DNA of 64,000 nt from contig BCIA01000002.1 of the NCBI GenBank assembly GCA_001599815.1, positions 1,867,831 to 1,931,830 on the forward strand, in the 5' to 3' direction. The position numbers and the translations under genes were made by a program. This stretch comes from Furcasterigmium furcatum. Taxonomy: Eukaryota; Ascomycota; Sordariomycetes; Glomerellales; Plectosphaerellaceae. The notes beneath the pieces are model-generated. The model saw nothing but the letters and a program-made list of their open reading frames with translations, ran no database searches and was not told the origin of the DNA. Positions 47,090 to 57,526 of this stretch are shown piece after piece (position 1 is the first letter of the stretch; the number at the start of each line of letters is the position of its first letter).

Positions 47090-48828
47090 ATGTCCGCCAT
47101 GGCCACCACCAAGGATAACAAGCAAGACACCGCCGCCGCGACCGCCGGCCTCTCGCGCCGCACCTCCGGCAACAGGGACGACGACGACGTCGTCGGTGAG
47201 AAGCAGCTGTACGACCACATGGAGAAGAGCGACGACACCTCGGTCGACGCCGGCGGCATCCCCGCGGATGACCCCGTCGAGGCCAAGCGCATCGTCCGCA
47301 AGGTCGACTGGCGCATCATCCCGCTGCTCATGTTCCTCTACACCCTGACGTTCCTCGACCGCGTCAACATTGGAAATGCGCGCCTCTGGAGCCTCGAAGA
47401 GGACCTGGGCATGTCCGGGTACGACTACAACCTCGCCATCCTGGTGTTCTACATCCCCTATATCCTCCTCGAGGTATGAGTCCCCGTCCTGATACTGGGC
47501 CGAGCAGCAGACTGATGAACATGACCAGATCCCTTCCAACATGCTTCTCAACCGCGTCAAGCCTCGCTACTACATCTCGGGTCTCATCATGGGCTGGGGC
47601 CGTAAGTTGAAAACCCCTCTTCGGACTGTATGTACATCCTCTCACACATCGCAGTCACCGTCACCTTCGCCGGCTTCTGCACCAACTTCGCCGGCCTCCT
47701 CACCGCCCGCATCTTCATCGGCATCTTCGAGGCCGGCATGTTCCCCGGCTGCCTGTTCCTCATCTCGTCCTGGTACCGCCGCCACGAGCTCCTGACCCGC
47801 ATGGCCTGGTTCATGGTCGCCAACGACATCGCCGGCAGCATCTCCGGCCTTCTGGGCGCCGGCCTCGGCTCCCTCGACGGCACCGGCGGCTACTCGGGCT
47901 GGTGCTGGATCTTCTGGATCGAGGGCGCCGTCACCTGCGCCGCCGCCGTCCTCGCCTTCTTCTACGTCCCCGACTTCCCCCACGAGTCGACCCTCCTCGA
48001 GCCCGACGAGAAGGAGTGGCTCCTCCGCCGCCTCGACGCAGAGAACCGCAACGGCAGCGCAAACGAGAAGATGACCCTCAAGGGCGTCCTCCACTCCCTC
48101 AAGGACTGGAAGGTCCTCTCCGGAGGCTCCCTCTACCTCGCCGTCTGCGTCACCGCCTACTCCATCTCCGTCTTCACGCCCACCATCCTGCGGACCTTCG
48201 GCTGGGACGCCCTCAAGTCCAACCTCCTCTCGACCCCCATCCGCGTCGCCTCCGCCATCGTCTCAGTCTCCGTCGGCATCCTCTCCGACAAGACAAAGAT
48301 GCGCGGCGTCTACTGCCTCATCGGCTTCGGCGTCAGCATCATGGGCCTCATCCTCGTCATGACCCTCACGAACGGCAACCTGCGCTACATGGGCCTCTAC
48401 TTCGCCGCCTGCGGCATCTACATCTGCCAGCCCCTCGTCATCGCCTGGTGGTAAGTCTCCCAAACCCAAGCCTCACATGTCATCTCATGCCATGTCCATC
48501 AGCACTAACACGCCACAGCGTCAACCAGGTCGTCGGCAACGTCAAGCGCGGCACCCTCACCGCCTTCGCCATCTCCTGCGGCCAGTTCGGCGGCATCATC
48601 TCCGCCGTCGTCTTCCCCATCAAGGACGGCCCCCAGTACGTCCCCGGCATCTGCACCTGCATCGCCTTCCAGGTCCTCGGCATCACCACCGCCATCAACA
48701 TGTGGGTGTCCTGCCGCTGGGAGAACCGCCAACGCGACCTCGGGAAGCGCGACCACCTCCGCGACCTGCCCGAGGCCGACCTCCTCAAGCTCGGGGAGCG
48801 CCATCCCGACTTTAGGTACACCCTCTAG
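47090..48828 (+). CDS. MFS permease, anion:cation symporter family (DAL5/TNA1-like)
   Basis: Exons 47090-47473, 47529-47601, 47655-48450 and 48519-48828 encode 520 residues. This family imports small organic anions (allantoate, nicotinate, other carboxylates) with protons. Diagnostic features: RKVDWRIIPLLMFLYTLTFLDRVNIGNARL at TM1; the TM4-5 region ARIFIGIFEAGMFPGCLFLISSWYRRHELLTRMA; a post-TM6 segment DFPHESTLLEPDEKEWLLRRL; and PLVIAWWCVNQVVGNVKRGT in TM10. About 12 membrane spans with cytosolic ends. Three phase-consistent GT-AG introns; the second follows GWG. Divergent from the ring monooxygenase, which suggests uptake of that enzyme's substrate (inference). Confidence 0.92.
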
Positions 48829-49168
48829 TCGGCGCCTGGTCGCCAGCGGGTGTCGCCGCGCGCCGCCTGAGTGGCTGCGCCGCCATGCGCGCAATTTATA
48901 TCTAGGATAGCAAGCTACTTCTATTGAACGTTACTCTTTATATCTCGTAATATTACTCCACCAGTTGCTTTCACTCTGTGGTCTCGTAGATGTCCTGATG
49001 CCTGCTAGAGGCACATGATCGAGGCGCTGAACACGATGAACATGCACATGATGAACACTCAGACTCCGAAGTACTTGGGAGGGTAACATTGAATAATTCC
49101 TCATCTGATCATAGATCCAGCTGAGCACATCGCACAGACACGCGCGGACTTTACACATACGTACAACT
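48829..49168. other. Convergent intergenic region
   Basis: A 340-base gap between the 3' ends of the permease (+) and the Zn2Cys6 regulator (-). AT-richer, presumably both 3' UTRs; nothing else seen. Confidence 0.55.
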
Positions 49169-51977
49169 TCATGGCAGCCCGTAACTCGCCAACACCATCT
49201 CCATATCCCCCCATTCCGGCACCGCCGTGGGCTCGTTCCCGTTGAACGGGCCGTAATAAAACCCGCCGTCGTCCAGCTGCACCCCCTGCACCCCAAACGT
49301 AGCGAGCGGCCACATGTTCATGGGCACGTCCAGCTGCACTGGATTCCCGGGATTTACGCCCACCATGGCCTGGTGATGCGCCATGGGCCCCATGGGCGAG
49401 TGCGTCGCCGCGGGATACCCGAAGCCGGCCGCCGCAGCCGCCGCAGCCGGCGTCCCGCCGGGCATGCTCCTCGGCCAGGCGTTGTTCAGGGCCTGCCTGG
49501 ACGATTCAAACCGCTCCCGCCCCGTCTGGCTAGTGCACTCGGCGAACGCGTCGACAACCTTGGCGAATCGTCTCATCGAGCCGCTCTTCTCCGTGCCGTT
49601 GATCACGGCCTGTACTTTGAGGACCAGGTCCTTGATGAGGGCCTGGATCTGTGCTTCCTTTGAGTCTTCGTTCGGCAGAAGCGATCGGCGCAAAAGCCGC
49701 AGGATGAGCACCATCGCCGCACAGTAGGCGTAGAAGACATCGAGCCCAGACAGGCCGTTGACGAGCTGGAACGAGTCGAGCAGGAGAACCAGGTAGGTCA
49801 GCTGGCAGGCGTGGTAGAGACAGATGTCCGCCACCGCAGACATGTCAGCCGGTGCAGACTCTCCTCCCTCAATCGACTTTTGCGCCGAGGCAATTTCGCG
49901 CAGTAGAATCGGCCGGGTCGCCACGATGGCGATGTAATGGTACTGTATGTGCAGGAGCACGACGGCGCGGAGCTGCGCCCTCGTCTTCCACGAGAGCGAG
50001 ACCTTGACGTCCTCAAACTGCATCGCGTTGGGAGACTCCGTGTTCCCGCAGATCACGACGGTGGTTTTGATGGCCGGCAGATTCAGGCTCTGGTTCTTGG
50101 ACACCTCCTGTTTCCACGCCGCCAGGGCCTTGAGAATATCCTCGATGGTGGGCTTCGGCGTCGCCTCAGGCGTGACCTCCGCCTCGGGTTTACGCTGTCT
50201 CGAGTAGGTGAATCTTGTCCGCGCGAGGATAGACTGCAACCTCAGCGACATGGAAACAAGAGTCGCGTCGGTGCCGCTCCCTCCATCGAGGAAACCCTCC
50301 CTTGGTGGAATGATCTCAACGTCCATCTCTTGCAGCCCGCTCGGTCGGCCGAGGCTGGAGGCGAGGAACTGCTCAAACCCGTACAGAGTGCAGAAGACCC
50401 ATTTCCGGACCTCCCTTTCCAGAGGGCGGAAGGAGGAGCTCATGTCGCTGCGATGCAGGCCCAGAGCAAAGGCGATCCGCGTCGCCGTACCGACGAGATT
50501 CCAAGCCGCATTTCTCTCGTTGTTATTATGGAGGAAGAGCGAAAGCAGTAGAAGCACCCTGACGTTAGACAAGGTGCATTTGGAGATGAATTGCGGAAGC
50601 AGGGTGCGTGCCGCAGCAACCGACTTCCGTCGAAGTTGGCTGTGGTCGACCCCTGGGATTCTGGGGTTCGATATCGAGCCAAACACGATAATCATGTGTA
50701 AGCACCCAATCCAGCCCCAGTCAGGGATAGGACGCCCCTGAACAGCAGGTAGCTGCAGGCGTCTGCGTGCCTGTACCACGTAGAGCTCATACTCATCCTC
50801 GAACGTGGCTCGGTGGAACAGGGGAAAGTCATCGTGGACATTCTTAAAGTAAGAATGTATCAGGATCTCCAGGATGTCATCTGGTGGAAAGCCACTGAGA
50901 GTCTCGTCAAGATCCACATGGGGCATGCGAGTGAAGTCTCTCGCGATGGAGGACGTGATAGACCCCGGTGAGAGCCCATCTTGATCTCCCGAGGCAGGCT
51001 GCACGGCACCGTCTGGTGGCGCATCCTCCGGATGCTCATTGGAATCATCGGCCTCGAGAGCCTGGGCGGTGTCATCCTGCGTGAACTTGGCCACACCCTC
51101 GGACCGAGAGTGCTCGGGAGCCACGTGGCTCGACACGATCAGCCGCCGCAGCTGGCTGAGGAAGTTGAGCGTTCCAGAAGGGCCGATGTAGTGCTCGTTT
51201 CCGGACGTGTCCCGAATCAGGGACAGATGAGCCTCGTCGGTGCCCGAGCCCGCCTCCTCGACTCCGCCTTCTGTGCTCCGGCCAGTGGCCGATGTCCCCT
51301 GATCAGACAGCGGAGAGGTCTCATCTCCTGTTTGGCGGGGCTCAGTCGTGCTCCGTGGAGCACTGGAGCCATCTCTCGAGTCAGGGGCACGCACGAGGTC
51401 CTCGATCCTGATGCTCGACCGATTCGGTTCTGCGAGGTCCGGCATGGAGTAGCCCATCCGCTGACCAAGCTGCACGAGGTCCGAGGATGTGCCAAGCGGG
51501 TCATTAGGGAAGGCTCCCTTGACGATAGCTTCCAGACACCGATATCTGGACGGAGTCAGCCAAGGTCCCGACGGTAGTCTTGTTCGAGTGCATGCTTGCT
51601 CCATCTGGAGAGGGGCACGGGGCAGGAAGCAACCTACCGGTCACTCAGATCATCCACACTTCCGTAGAAGCGCGTCTTCCTCGGGGCCGTGAAGGTGCAG
51701 GTGACATTGTGCTCCTGGCAGGCCACACAGCCCTGGCCGCTAGCTGCAGGGACGCAGCGGCATCGACGCTGGAGAGGAAGGCAGTCAGTGATCGAAGCTC
51801 CTCAGTGGCACAGTCCAGCTCCAGCTCCAGCTCGGGAGCATGGTCGCGGACAGGGAGGAGGAGGGCCAGTCCAATTACCTTCCTGCAGTGGTCGCAGCTC
51901 TGGGCGTTCCTCTTGCGGAACTCGTCGGGGATGCGGCGCTGTCGGCGCTTGGCCGCAGCAGCCGAGCTCTCGCTCAT
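49169..51977 (-). CDS. Zn2Cys6 transcription factor with fungal-specific TF domain
   Basis: Exons 51977-51879, 51768-51638 and 51545-49169 give 868 residues. The DNA-binding cluster is assembled across intron 1: CDHCRK | RRCRCVPAASGQGCVACQEHNVTC. The spacing is C-x2-C-x6-C-x8-C-x2-C-x6-C, the canonical binuclear zinc cluster. Basic residues precede it (AKRRQRRIPDEFRKRN) and RKTRFYGSVDDLSDR follows. The middle carries the fungal transcription factor domain (ILIHSYFKNVHDDFPLFHRATFEDEY, then WIGCLHMIIVFGSISN, WVFCTLYGFEQFLASSLGRPSGL). The C-terminus is Ala/Pro/Met-rich with NMWP, acidic and aromatic residues, a plausible activation region. It sits between the permease and the hydrolase, so pathway-specific control of this locus is likely but unproven. 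Confidence 0.92.
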
Positions 51978-52744
51978 GATAGCTTCCACAACAACAGCAA
52001 CGGGTGTCTTCTTCCTCTCGACATGGAGATAAGGGTCCCTTTCCCCACCGGGGGTCGTGAGCTTCCCTTGGTCGTGATCCTCTGCGGGATGGAAATGGGG
52101 TTACGGGGGCGCAGGCCGGGCGGGTCAGTCAGGTCTCGAGCAGAAGAGATGGTTCGGGTCGATGGCTCCTGGGAGCTCCGCCTGAGCTTCCGTTTGCTTT
52201 AAGAGGGCCCCAGGGGCCTTTGGGTGCACTGACTCGCGTCTCCACGGTGGCGGGCGGGGTGCGCAGGCCACACGCCTGAGATGATTGGAAACATGCTTCC
52301 GCGAGTCATTCTGGTGAGCTCTGGGGCTGACGGGCTGGGATGGGCCTGGAAGCACGGGAGAACTTGGGCGGACTGGGGTGGTTGACGGCGATCTTGGTGC
52401 AGATGCCGAGTGTGGCCGAAGGAGCTAGGAGATTTGCGGTGCAGGATGGTCACGTGATCATGACGGCATCGGGGCCCAGCTCCGCATGCATCGAGCTCAT
52501 GAGACGAGGGGCTCGTCCTACCACAATGACAACCCGCATTCGTCCCCAGCATTGGACCTTGACAAGTCTGACCACGGCAAGAAGTTCTTCGAGAAGCTGC
52601 AGTATACTGAGACAAGTCTCGAGACCAATTTTTCTTGTGACTGTACGAGCAGAGACGCGCCCAATTGGACCTCTCGTCTCACTTACACGCGGCTGCTCCT
52701 CCTCAAAGCTCACCACCACGACTCCAAGGGCTCATCCCACGACA
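51978..52744. promoter_or_regulatory. Divergent promoter Zn2Cys6 regulator / hydrolase
   Basis: A 767-base region between head-to-head genes. Several CGG words occur (about 52104-52118) but no spaced pair stands out. Frames crossing it, including an upstream extension of the hydrolase frame, have no ATG context or conservation to support coding. Confidence 0.5.
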
Positions 52745-53596
52745 ATGGCTTCTCAGTTCACCACCCTCAGGGACGGCCGCTCCCTCGAGTACCTCCTCTC
52801 CGGCCCCTCTGAAGCCCCCGTTGTCCTGCTCGCCAACTCCCTCTGCGCCCCCTTCACCTCCTGGGACAACATCGTTCCCCTCATCCACGCCAGGGGCTTC
52901 CGCACCCTCAACTTCAACCAGCCCGGCCACGGCGCCTCCTCGGCCCCCAAGAACCTCGACACAACCTTCCCCTCCATAGCCGACGACGTCAACGAACTCC
53001 TCACCTCCCTCGGCATCAAGTCCCTCCACGCCTGGATCGGCGTCTCCATGGGCGCCGCCGCCTCCTTCTACTTCGCCACCCAGTACCCCGGCGTCGTCCG
53101 CAAGCTCGTCGTCTGCGACACCATCTCCTCCTCCCCCGGCAACGCCGGCGCCGACGACCTCTTCGGGCCCCGCGTCGCCGCCGCCCGCGAGGCCGGGGAC
53201 CTCAGGACCACAACGGAGCAGACCCTCCAGCGCTGGTTCGGCGACGCCTGGCTCGCGGCCAACCCCGCCGAGACGGAGCGCATGCGCGCCCTCATGCTGC
53301 GCACCACCATCGACGGCTTCGAGGCGTGCTGCCACGCCCTGCGCAGCGACACATTCGACATACGCCCGCTGTTCCGCAAGGTCGGCGCCGGCGTCGACGA
53401 GGCACTGCTCGTCGTGGGCGAGAAGGACGCGAACCTGCCGCAGACCATGGCGACCATGCGTGACGAGGTGCAGAAGGGCTTCGAGGACGCGGGGAAGAGC
53501 GTCAAGGTCGAGCTCAGGGTGCTCAAGAACGCGGGGCACGTGTGCTATGTGGACGGGTTCGAGCAGTTCAGGGACGACGTGCTGAGCTACCTGTAA
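52745..53596 (+). CDS. Alpha/beta hydrolase, 3-oxoadipate enol-lactonase-like
   Basis: An intronless frame of 283 residues from ATG at 52745 (acaATGgc). It has the alpha/beta-hydrolase core: oxyanion-loop region VVLLANSLCAPFTSWDNIVP, then FRTLNFNQPGHGASSAP, nucleophile elbow GVSMGAAAS, acid in LLVVGEKDANLP, and catalytic His in LKNAGHVCYVDGFEQFRDDV. Length and the pairing of SLC..W with GHG resemble PcaD-type enol-lactone hydrolases of the beta-ketoadipate route. The same fold covers many esterases, so the reaction is an inference strengthened by the neighbouring aromatic monooxygenase, permease and regulator. The long open frame upstream of 52745 is non-homologous and ignored. Confidence 0.82.
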   Translation: MASQFTTLRDGRSLEYLLSGPSEAPVVLLANSLCAPFTSWDNIVPLIHARGFRTLNFNQPGHGASSAPKNLDTTFPSIADDVNELLTSLGIKSLHAWIGVSMGAAASFYFATQYPGVVRKLVVCDTISSSPGNAGADDLFGPRVAAAREAGDLRTTTEQTLQRWFGDAWLAANPAETERMRALMLRTTIDGFEACCHALRSDTFDIRPLFRKVGAGVDEALLVVGEKDANLPQTMATMRDEVQKGFEDAGKSVKVELRVLKNAGHVCYVDGFEQFRDDVLSYL

Positions 53597-53878
53597 GCCG
53601 GGTGCTCTGATGATGCATGATAGACGCCATGAGTATGAGGGTTTTTGATCGCCATCACGAATCAAGAACGGAGAGTTGCGGTACACTGTTAGCATTCTGG
53701 GATGTTGCCCCTCGTGTCTAACCATGCTTCCTTGCCTAAGTAGCTTGCTGTCGTCCGATTCGTGATGAAGTACATGTTCCAAAATCCCACCTGCAGAAAC
53801 TAATTGTGTCTGCTGCTCCAAACTCCGGGCTACCCTTGACGACGTACATATTTCCGAACCGCCATGTGCGGCTTTCTT

Positions 53879-55639
53879 TCACCGGCCGTACTGGATCCCA
53901 AGGCCGACCCTTGATCCCTCCGCACCCTGAGCCGCGTACCGCATCTTCTTGGGCGAGCTCGACTGCCCCTGCCTCAGTTCCTCCGCGGGGATGCTGCCGC
54001 TCAACTTGCGCTTCTCGCCGCCACTCCTCGCCATGTCAGATAGGAGCTTCGTCTGCAACCTGGCGCTCTTCTCCGCAGGGCGCGGGCTGGCGTCGCGCGA
54101 GGCCGCGACCTCGAAGCTCTCGCGGGGGTCGCGGCGGAGCATGTCCGACGCCGCCTGGCTCGCCTGGCTGGCCGAGACTTCCTCCTCCTCGTCATCACGG
54201 TTGGGGAGCGGGCGGCGGGAGCCCTGAGACCCGCGAGAGGCCTGCGAGAGGAAGGATGCGGACTTAGCGACTGACTCGAGGGCCTGGCGAGCCAGCTCCT
54301 CGTTGTTGCTGTCCTCGGCGGCCGATATGGTGCTCTCCCTGCTCTTGCGGCCTGTCGACGTGGATTGCGTCAGAGTCTGTTGTGACTGAGGCTCAGACTG
54401 GGGTCTGGGCGAGCCCTGCTTCCGCTGTTGGGCGGGGCTCCGGAGGGAGAAGTTGTTCAGGTTGGCCGTGTAGTCATGCCGGGGGACGAGGTCCGCCGAG
54501 GGCAACAGGCCTTCAGGGTTGCCATGGCGCGCCGGCGTGGCCGGCAGGGAGGACAAAGACTGGGCGTTTCGCGTGTGCTTGGAAGTAAGCCGGTGAACCT
54601 GGCGGTTGACGCTGGTCGGCGTCGTGGGCGCGCTGTTGTTGTCCTGGCTCAGAACCTGCAGGAGAGCGGCCATGGACTCCTCGCCAGGATTGCCCCGAGA
54701 CTCCCTCTGCGCAGACCTCGGCGTCTGGCGTGCCGTTCGTTGATGCTGAGGCGTGGACTGCTGCTTGGGAGTCGAGACGCTCATGGAACCGTGAAGCATG
54801 CCACCGGGGCTGGTGAGCATGTGAAAATGCTCTCGGTTCTCCCGGATTCTGTTCAGCAACGTATCTCGTTGTTCCTGCAGCTCGCCAATCTCGTCCTCCT
54901 TCTGAGCGAGCAGCTTCTTGGCGGCCTTGAACCTGCGGGCCAGAGTCTCGTTCTCGTCGGCGGCATCCTCGTAGAGCTCCTTCATGTGGAGGTACTTGAG
55001 CTGTGCCGACTCGGTGGCAGCGCTCATTTCTCGGCGAGCCTGCAGGGAGTATTCTTGATTCCGGAGGGCCTCGATCTGGCGTTGAAGCATCTCGTGCTCG
55101 ACCTCGGCTCGGTTTGCGTCGTCCACGGCCTGAATGCTGAGCAGGGTATACTGCAGCTTGTGGTGGGCAGCTTCCATCTTAAATTTGGCATGCTCGACGA
55201 TGCAGGCTTGCAGCATGCCTCGGAGTTCGTCGGCGGTGGCCTCGACCACCTGCTGGGGGTTGGGCGCCACATAGTCCTCGTGACTGGCGGTACCGAATCG
55301 TGTGCGGAGGACTGTTGCGGGGGGCGAATGGAGATTTAATGCCCTGGGAGCGAGCAGAGCGGCTGGCAGAGTGCCATTTCGGTTATGGGGAGGAGCCTGC
55401 GACGATGGCGGCGGGGTTAAGGAGGACGGGATGACGTTCGATGATTGCACCCTGTCGTCGTTATTCTCGGTCTTGAACGAAGCATTCGGCTCGATGGGCG
55501 ACGGAGGCACCTCGGTTGAGGGCAGGGTCACTTGTGACGACTCGGGCACGATGGAGTCGTGCTCGGGAGGTGTGACGGGTATGGTGTCCTCGTTGATGCC
55601 GTTAGGCACCTGGGCTGCCAGATCTGTGCTGGCCTCCAT
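53879..55639 (-). CDS. Coiled-coil, Ser/Pro-rich protein of unknown function (probably nuclear)
   Basis: A single exon of 586 residues. I do not recognise a catalytic domain. Residues 1-125 are Pro/Ser/Thr-rich and acidic. Residues about 130-275 form a long helical coiled coil (DELRGMLQACIVEHAKFKMEAAHHK through QKEDEIGELQEQRDTLLNRIRE). The remaining 300 residues are low complexity with many Ser/Thr-Pro and Gln stretches and short basic clusters (GGEKRKLSG, SSPKKMRYAA) resembling nuclear localisation signals. Many S/TP sites suggest cyclin-dependent kinase control, as in spindle or cell-cycle scaffolds, but that is inference. Start gccATGg at 55639. The 3' end is 283 bases from the hydrolase stop, convergent. 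Confidence 0.75.
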   Translation of the reverse strand: MEASTDLAAQVPNGINEDTIPVTPPEHDSIVPESSQVTLPSTEVPPSPIEPNASFKTENNDDRVQSSNVIPSSLTPPPSSQAPPHNRNGTLPAALLAPRALNLHSPPATVLRTRFGTASHEDYVAPNPQQVVEATADELRGMLQACIVEHAKFKMEAAHHKLQYTLLSIQAVDDANRAEVEHEMLQRQIEALRNQEYSLQARREMSAATESAQLKYLHMKELYEDAADENETLARRFKAAKKLLAQKEDEIGELQEQRDTLLNRIRENREHFHMLTSPGGMLHGSMSVSTPKQQSTPQHQRTARQTPRSAQRESRGNPGEESMAALLQVLSQDNNSAPTTPTSVNRQVHRLTSKHTRNAQSLSSLPATPARHGNPEGLLPSADLVPRHDYTANLNNFSLRSPAQQRKQGSPRPQSEPQSQQTLTQSTSTGRKSRESTISAAEDSNNEELARQALESVAKSASFLSQASRGSQGSRRPLPNRDDEEEEVSASQASQAASDMLRRDPRESFEVAASRDASPRPAEKSARLQTKLLSDMARSGGEKRKLSGSIPAEELRQGQSSSPKKMRYAAQGAEGSRVGLGIQYGR

Positions 55640-56256
55640 GGCTCAATGTTGGGCGGGGGGATGACAGGAGGCAAAGATCTCGGAAGGCTGCTGGTCGAAG
55701 AAGGATAGAAGATGTTAGGCCAGGTAGCGGTGCTGTCCCGAACCGGTTGAATGATATTGTTGAGCTGGAATGTTTGTGCGACGAAATCGGCAATCGGCGG
55801 CAGATGGCGGGCCTAGAAGGTCTTGTCTGCGGTCGAAAGCAATGCACCAGCTCCGGTCATCGAGGTCAATGGGCGACGGGACAGGTGTCTCGGGGGTGTC
55901 GCGTGGACGTTGCGAGGGGAGCGTTGGCGGCTGCTGCTCGATCGTGAAGTGCTGCGTGCGTGCGTGAACGAGCGTGAATGAGCGATGGTTGCTGTGGGAG
56001 CGATCTGATCCAATCCAATCCAGATTCAGGGAAGGCTGGGCCAGGAAAAACGACGGGGAAAAGAGGCTGGGAGGGAGCTAGACCGAATAGGGTTTAAGCT
56101 CGGGTGTTGACAGCAGGGGTGAAGCTTGGGCCAAGCTAGCCCCATCCCTTGTTTCTCCTGCTACAATGGCTTCCCCAAATCTATGGAAGCCTTGATACAC
56201 TGGGCTTGGAGGGATGTCTCCGATTTCACCGAGGATCTCTAGATGTCCCTATCTCA
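55640..56256. other. Intergenic region
   Basis: 617 bases between the start of the coiled-coil gene (-) and the 3' end of the FMN oxidase (-). It presumably contains the coiled-coil gene promoter. No gene seen. Confidence 0.55.
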
Positions 56257-57526
56257 TCACAGCCTGCTCTTATGCGGCCCGGATGCCGGCGTCAGTCTAT
56301 CCGGCCCCAGGTCGCTGAGGCCAACACACCCAGACAGCCCCATACATTGCTTGAACTCCTCCTCCAGCAGCCTCAATGCGGTGGCACACCCTCGCTCACC
56401 ATCGACGGCAATCCCCCATAACGCAGGGCGGCCGATCCAGACCATATCTGCGCCGAGGCACAGGGCCTTGAAGATGTCGGAACCTCGCCTGATACCGCCA
56501 TCGAAGTGCTGCCACAATCAGTTTCGCCTTCAGCCATCGGGATGTATGATGATCGCGGCACTTACCACAGGAACCCTCCCATTGACAGCTTTGGCAATCC
56601 CGGGCAAGACGTCCAGTGTCGGTGGCGCGCCATCTAACTGTCTCCCGCCATGATTCGAGACAAAGATGGCGTCAGCCCCGTGTTCGACTCCGGCAAGGGC
56701 GTCTTCCTCCGTCATGATGCCCTTGAGCCAGATCGGTAATTTCGTGATAGACTTGAGATACGGAAGGACGTCCCACGTCAGAGACGGATCTGGTGCGTGT
56801 CAGAAAAGTATCGCAATACCATTAATAAGACTTACCGTTCTTGTTCGCTGTGCTCTTCGCTTTGTCTCCCCTCTCCTTCGCCGCCGAGTCGTCCGTCCGC
56901 AGCTCAGATCCCGCCTTGACTCCTTCGCCGGTGTCAAAGTTGGCCATGCGCAGATGTGGAGGCACGCGGAACTCATTCCTGGCCTCTGACAACCGCCGCC
57001 CGAAGAACGGCGTGTCGACCGTCAGGACAATCGCCTTGTATCCACATGCTTCTGCCCGTCTAATCAGGCCTTCGCTGACGGACCGGTTCTCGAAGAGATA
57101 CATTTGCAGCACGCACTCTGCCTCACCTTCCATACCTGCCTCCCTCCGCGCTTCGTCCGCCGCAGCTTTCACTTCCTCGAGCGAGGTGGTACTGAACGAG
57201 CTGAGACCCATGACCACGCCGGCCCTCCCGCATGCCCTGGCCGTGGCGATCTCGCCGTCGGGATGCGCCATCTTCTGCATGGCTGCGGGTGCCACGCTGC
57301 AGGGGAAGGGGAGGGTGTTGTGGAAGACCTTGGTCGACATGTCTATGGAAGAGACGTCGCGGAGGACTCGGGGGCGAATGTAGTAATCGCCGTACGCCGC
57401 ACGGTTGGCTGCCAGCGTGACCGAGTCCATGGCACCGCCGTTGAAGTAGTCCCGCACCATCTTGGGCAGACGGGCGGCGGCCTGCGCCTCGAGGTCATCG
57501 ATGCTGTGGATTTGCCTCGCTGCCAT
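56257..57526 (-). CDS. FMN-dependent (S)-2-hydroxyacid oxidase/dehydrogenase
   Basis: Exons 57526-56836, 56789-56566 and 56508-56257 give 388 residues. This TIM-barrel flavoprotein family oxidises glycolate, lactate, mandelate or similar 2-hydroxy acids. Family landmarks: VRDYFNGGAMD (substrate Tyr); FPCSVAPAAMQKMAHPDGE; LSSFSTTSLEEV; LQMYLFENR; LTVDTPFFGRR; LPIWLKGIMT (Lys); FVSNHGGRQLDG (active-site His and Arg); and HFDGGIRRGSDIFKALCLGAD with WIGRPALWGIA for the phosphate site. There is no cytochrome b5 domain, so it is glycolate-oxidase-like rather than cytochrome-b2-like. The loop between SEARNEF and the second exon is enlarged and Lys/Glu-rich. The longest frame begins at a GTG; the ATG at 57526 (MAARQIHSIDDLE) is the family start. 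No obvious C-terminal peroxisome signal (ends KSRL, only loosely SKL-like). Confidence 0.92.

Noticed and set aside
52340..52744. Upstream extension of the hydrolase frame
   Set aside because: Adds 135 residues unlike any hydrolase leader. The ATG at 52745 has good context and begins the family sequence.
56257..57526. Membership of the FMN oxidase in the catabolic locus
   Set aside because: A mandelate-type oxidase would fit aromatic catabolism, but an unrelated coiled-coil gene lies between and no shared promoter motif was seen. Left as independent.
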